Assembly: GCF_019977235.1 (NCBI RefSeq)
Contig: NZ_AP024646.1
Span: forward strand, 2,604,001-2,668,000
Source: Arthrobacter sp. StoSoilB5
GTDB lineage: Bacteria > Actinomycetota > Actinomycetes > Actinomycetales > Micrococcaceae
Direction: 5' to 3'
Length of the DNA stretch: 64,000 bases
Of this stretch, positions 61,512 to 64,000 are shown in pieces. The notes beneath the pieces are model-generated. The model saw nothing but the letters and a program-made list of their open reading frames with translations, was not told where the DNA came from and ran no database searches. The translations under genes were made by a program, and so were the position numbers. Positions within the stretch are counted from its first letter, which is position 1. Each line of letters opens with the position of its first letter.

Positions 61512-62741
61512 ATGACCGTTTCCATCGACACCACCTCCCAAGACACCTTGCGCGACACCGTACGCGAGTCCGCTGCCGCCGTCGGGCCTTCCATCCTTGA
61601 ACTTAGCCACAAGGTCCATGCACTGGCAGAGATCTCCTGGGAGGAACACGACTCAGCAGCGGCCGTGGCCGCTGTCCTCCGCGACGGCGGCTTCGAGGTG
61701 ACCGAACGCGCCTATGATGTTCCGACGGCGATCGAGGCCGTCTACGGGACCGGCGAACTGACCGTGGTCATCTGTGCCGAATACGATGCCCTCCCCGAAG
61801 TCGGCCATGCGTGCGGGCACAACATGATCGCCGCAGCCGGCGTCGGCGCTGCGCTGGCCCTTAAGCCCGTGGCCGACGCCGCCGGACTGCGGATCAAACT
61901 CCTCGGCACTCCCGCGGAGGAACACGGCGGCGGAAAAGTCTCGCTGCTTCAGGCCGGAGCGTGGGAGGACGCAGCGTTCTCCCTCATGGTGCATGGCATG
62001 ACGGGCACTGAGCGGAGCGCGGCGGCCATCGGCATGGCCGCCGTCGAGCGCTTCGAAGTGCAATTCAAAGGCAGCGAAGCCCACGCAGCAGGCGCCCCGG
62101 ACAAGGCCATCAACGCTGGCGCGGCGGCGAGTCTGGCGCTGATGAACATGGCCGTCCTGCGGCAGCACCTGCCGGAGAACGCAAACACCAACGCCTTCAT
62201 CTCGCACGGCGGCGGTGCCACCAACGTCATCGCCGGCGACTCCACCGTTCAGGTGGAAGTCCGCGCCGGAGACGTTGATGTGTGGCGGGACCTCAAGCGG
62301 CGCGTCCTCGCGTGCTTCGAAGGTGCAGCCATCGCCACCGGCTGCACATGGACGCACCGGCAGACCGAACACCCTTACGCTCCCATCGACACCCACGCCG
62401 GGCTGGGCAAGGCATGGGACGCCAACATGGAAGCCGTCGGAAGGCCCGTGGACACGACGCCCATCTTCGGGGGTGGTTCCTCCGACATGGGCAACGTTTC
62501 CCAGGTAGTCCCGTCCGTGCACGGCATGGTGGTGGTCCGCAACAGCACCGCGGTGCCGCACCACCCGGACTTCACCGCCGCCGCCATCTCACCGGAGGCG
62601 GACGAAGCCATCCTCGACGGCGCCACCGTCCTGGCACTAACGGTTCTGGATGCGGCTCTGGACACCTCACTCCGGGCCGAACTGCTGGAACTCCAGGCTG
62701 GGCGCGTGACCGGTGCCACGACGGTGACGCTGGAAGCCTGA
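61512..62741 (+). CDS. M20-family amidohydrolase
   Basis: A 409-residue M20 metallopeptidase/amidohydrolase of the AbgB/HipO type. EYDALPEVGHACGHNMIAAA carries the metal-site His and Cys/His ligands; GTPAEEHGGGKVSLLQAGA has the catalytic Glu pair; a dimerisation domain with GSEAHAAGAPDKAINAGAAA follows; the late GGGSSDMGNVSQVVPSVHGM completes the site. It hydrolyses N-acyl or aminobenzoyl amino acid conjugates. ATG at 61512 follows AAGGATC. It is transcribed with the MFS gene and faces the AsnC-like regulator. Confidence 0.92.
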   Translation: MTVSIDTTSQDTLRDTVRESAAAVGPSILELSHKVHALAEISWEEHDSAAAVAAVLRDGGFEVTERAYDVPTAIEAVYGTGELTVVICAEYDALPEVGHACGHNMIAAAGVGAALALKPVADAAGLRIKLLGTPAEEHGGGKVSLLQAGAWEDAAFSLMVHGMTGTERSAAAIGMAAVERFEVQFKGSEAHAAGAPDKAINAGAAASLALMNMAVLRQHLPENANTNAFISHGGGATNVIAGDSTVQVEVRAGDVDVWRDLKRRVLACFEGAAIATGCTWTHRQTEHPYAPIDTHAGLGKAWDANMEAVGRPVDTTPIFGGGSSDMGNVSQVVPSVHGMVVVRNSTAVPHHPDFTAAAISPEADEAILDGATVLALTVLDAALDTSLRAELLELQAGRVTGATTVTLEA

Positions 62742-62757
62742 TTTCCGGAGGTTGACC

Positions 62758-62795
62758 GGTGGCGTCTCTTAGTCGAAACGCTAAGGGGCGCCACC
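62758..62795. terminator. Long hairpin after M20 gene
   Basis: GGTGGCGTCTCTTAG, loop TCGAAACG, then CTAAGGGGCGCCACC: 15 pairs when two G-U pairs are allowed. It starts 17 bases after the M20 stop. No U-tract follows, so termination would be of the tail-less type. Confidence 0.55.
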
Positions 62796-62963
62796 TCGTC
62801 GCGGTCGGGCCGTGCGCAGCGCGACAGAGGGGGCGGCTTCGTTTGACGCAAAACATACGAAGTTGCTGTGTCCCTGCTACTAGGTCAGGGGTAGGCGGAG
62901 GTAAATGAGCAGTGGGGACAATGATGCTCCTATTCTTGTCAATGGTCGCTGGACCAGGCGCCG

Positions 62964-63334
62964 TTAGGCTACCGTGGCCTCCACTCCGGCTTCAAGGGTC
63001 GCTGCCGCGATCGCTGCGCGACGGCCTGGGGCCGCCCTTGACCCCGGAGCCTCGGTGTCCACGGTCAGGTTGGAAGCACCCGGTTCACCGGTGGATAGGG
63101 CGTCTGCGCGTGCGCGGTGGATTGGGAGTTGAGCCAGGTTTCGTAGCGGTGGTGGACGTCGCAGGGTGGGACAGTCCTCGTTCCAGACGGGACAGTGTGG
63201 TGGGCCAGACGCTCAGGGCTTCGGCTGCTTCTTGGAGGGTCAAACTTGGCGAACCCTCGAAAGAGTATGTGGCGGATCCGCCCAGGACCCAGCGGTTGAA
63301 CCGGTTGCTTCCGGAGCGCTCGGTTCGCCGCTGA
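62964..63334 (-). pseudogene. Broken HTH (XRE-like) gene
   Basis: A minus-strand frame from about 63334 reads SNRFNRWVLGG, then LTLQEAAEALSVWPTTLSRL and ERGL, a helix-turn-helix of XRE type. Near 63160 the similarity shifts frame (RYETWLNSQ), and a third frame ends APGRRAAIAAATLEAGVEAT before a stop at 62964..62966. At least two frameshifts are needed to read it as one protein. It may belong to a lost mobile element. Confidence 0.45.
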
Positions 63335-63378
63335 CGGTACCTATGTCGGGGGCGGGGCTGCGAGGACGCGCTGCCCCC

Positions 63379-63420
63379 TTTTTTAATAGGAACTCAAAGT
63401 TTTTTAATAGGAACTCAAAG
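63379..63420 (+). repeat. Perfect 21-nt tandem duplication
   Basis: TTTTTTAATAGGAACTCAAAG occurs twice in direct succession. The AT-rich unit stands out from the GC-rich surroundings. No gene covers it, and the bases from 63335 to 63566 show no other feature. Confidence 0.9.
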
Positions 63421-63566
63421 GGGAGCCTTCTTAAGTCCGGTTAGCGGCATGGGTTGGAAATTATCTTCGCGGAGTCGGACCGATATTTGGATGAACCTGG
63501 GTCTCTCCCAATTGCCACCAGGGCTATGCCTAAAGCCCCGGAGGCATCCCTTTTTGGGTCCCGCTT

Positions 63567-64000
63567 CTAGAAATCCATCTCCAAAATAGTTCTGGATAGC
63601 GCGATGGCGCGGTCGGTAAGAGCCGTGAGTTCTTCGTCGTCAGGGTCTGTAGATGCCCACCGTGTGGCACCTTCCAGAAGGGTCATCACCACTCTTACGC
63701 GTTCTTCAGGTTGCTTAAATCCCATATCAACGGCGGCGGCTACGTACATGTTTTCGTGGAGCGAAACCCAATCATCCACCTGGGCGCGCAAGTCCGCCGG
63801 AAGGATTGTTGCCATCCTGTCGGTGGCCACCAATAGGTCCCACAGGTTGCTTTCCGGAAGCGTCACCTGTCGAGTGAAGTGCAGCCTGACCATGGCGTCC
63901 CAGAACGCCCCTGCCGATTCCGCTTGGTCAACGGCCTCTAGAAGTGCCACGCCAAACCGGTGAAAGTGCCAGCGTAGTGATTCCGCCACGATTTCGTCCC
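63567..64000 (-). CDS. TetR-like regulator C-terminal part (partial)
   Basis: About 144 residues of an all-helical protein that continues beyond the right edge. The visible part (AESLRWHFHRFGVALLEAVD, AFWDAMVRLHFTRQVTLPES, ERVRVVMTLLEGATRWASTD) looks like the C-terminal ligand-binding domain of a TetR-family repressor; the DNA-binding HTH would lie outside the window. An in-frame GTG at 63989 could suggest a short gene, but the frame is open to the edge. Family placement is tentative. Confidence 0.5.
   Translation of the reverse strand, partial: DEIVAESLRWHFHRFGVALLEAVDQAESAGAFWDAMVRLHFTRQVTLPESNLWDLLVATDRMATILPADLRAQVDDWVSLHENMYVAAAVDMGFKQPEERVRVVMTLLEGATRWASTDPDDEELTALTDRAIALSRTILEMDF

Noticed and set aside
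63379..63420. CRISPR-like array
   Set aside because: Two direct copies with no spacer; a simple tandem duplication.

Overview
The window is visibly GC-rich. Its gene families (DUF4193 zinc-ribbon protein, many LacI regulators, frc-type fructose ABC transporter, levan-degrading GH32 enzymes, MmyB-type regulator remnant) point to an actinobacterium of the Arthrobacter/Paenarthrobacter/Pseudarthrobacter group; this placement is inferred from gene content only. No rRNA, complete tRNA, CRISPR array or intact insertion sequence was seen.

Layout. (1) 1-9.3 kb: a LacI-controlled catabolic locus. An extradiol-dioxygenase-like VOC gene and lacI read leftward; an operon of MFS transporter, CaiB-type CoA-transferase, glutaryl-CoA-dehydrogenase-like enzyme, crotonase/3-hydroxyacyl-CoA dehydrogenase fusion and thiolase reads rightward. 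Together the operon can convert a dicarboxylate such as glutarate to acetyl-CoA. The same 14-bp palindrome lies before all three transcription units. (2) 9.3-25.2 kb: an accessory region built around three copies of a non-coding repeat. Two copies are about 0.72 kb and carry a perfect 25-nt palindrome, a tRNA 3'-end-like segment and a terminator; one copy is cut to 248 nt. Between copies 1 and 2 lies a probable defence module: membrane protein, AbiTii-domain protein, Sll1717-type P-loop ATPase, and a three-gene cassette in which two paralogous winged-helix proteins flank a DUF559/Vsr-like nuclease. Between copies 2 and 3 lies a mesX-mesD-flavin reductase operon with a divergent LysR gene, a folate-independent methionine synthase system. 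(3) 25.2-36 kb: fructan and fructose use. It has fructokinase, frcACB transporter, a LacI regulator, a secreted levanase and a second secreted GH32 enzyme of the levan-biohydrolase/levan-fructotransferase type, tied together by TGACAACGTTGTCA operators. Two decayed GH32 C-termini flank the second enzyme.

(4) 36-38.6 kb: an internally deleted metallopeptidase pseudogene, a DUF4193 gene and an IS110-like remnant. (5) 38.6-55.4 kb: a large sugar catabolic regulon of unknown substrate. It contains three Gfo/Idh/MocA oxidoreductases, two TIM-barrel isomerase-like proteins, two SDRs, two VOC proteins, a KDPG-type aldolase with a small kinase, two MFS transporters, a CUT1 ABC transporter without its ATPase, and a LacI regulator. 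Tandem TGAGATCGGTTGC elements precede the MFS-isomerase-SDR operon, the divergent aldolase/oxidoreductase promoter and the ABC operon. (6) 55.4-64 kb: SDR and VOC gene debris, then L-serine dehydratase, LysR and double-AsnC regulators, an MFS transporter with an M20 amidohydrolase, a broken HTH gene, a 21-nt tandem repeat, and a TetR-like gene leaving the right edge.

The most interesting candidates are the three-gene paralogue-nuclease-paralogue cassette inside the repeat-bounded island, the repeat family itself, the flavin reductase coupled to MesXD, and the unassigned regulon at 38.6-55.4 kb.
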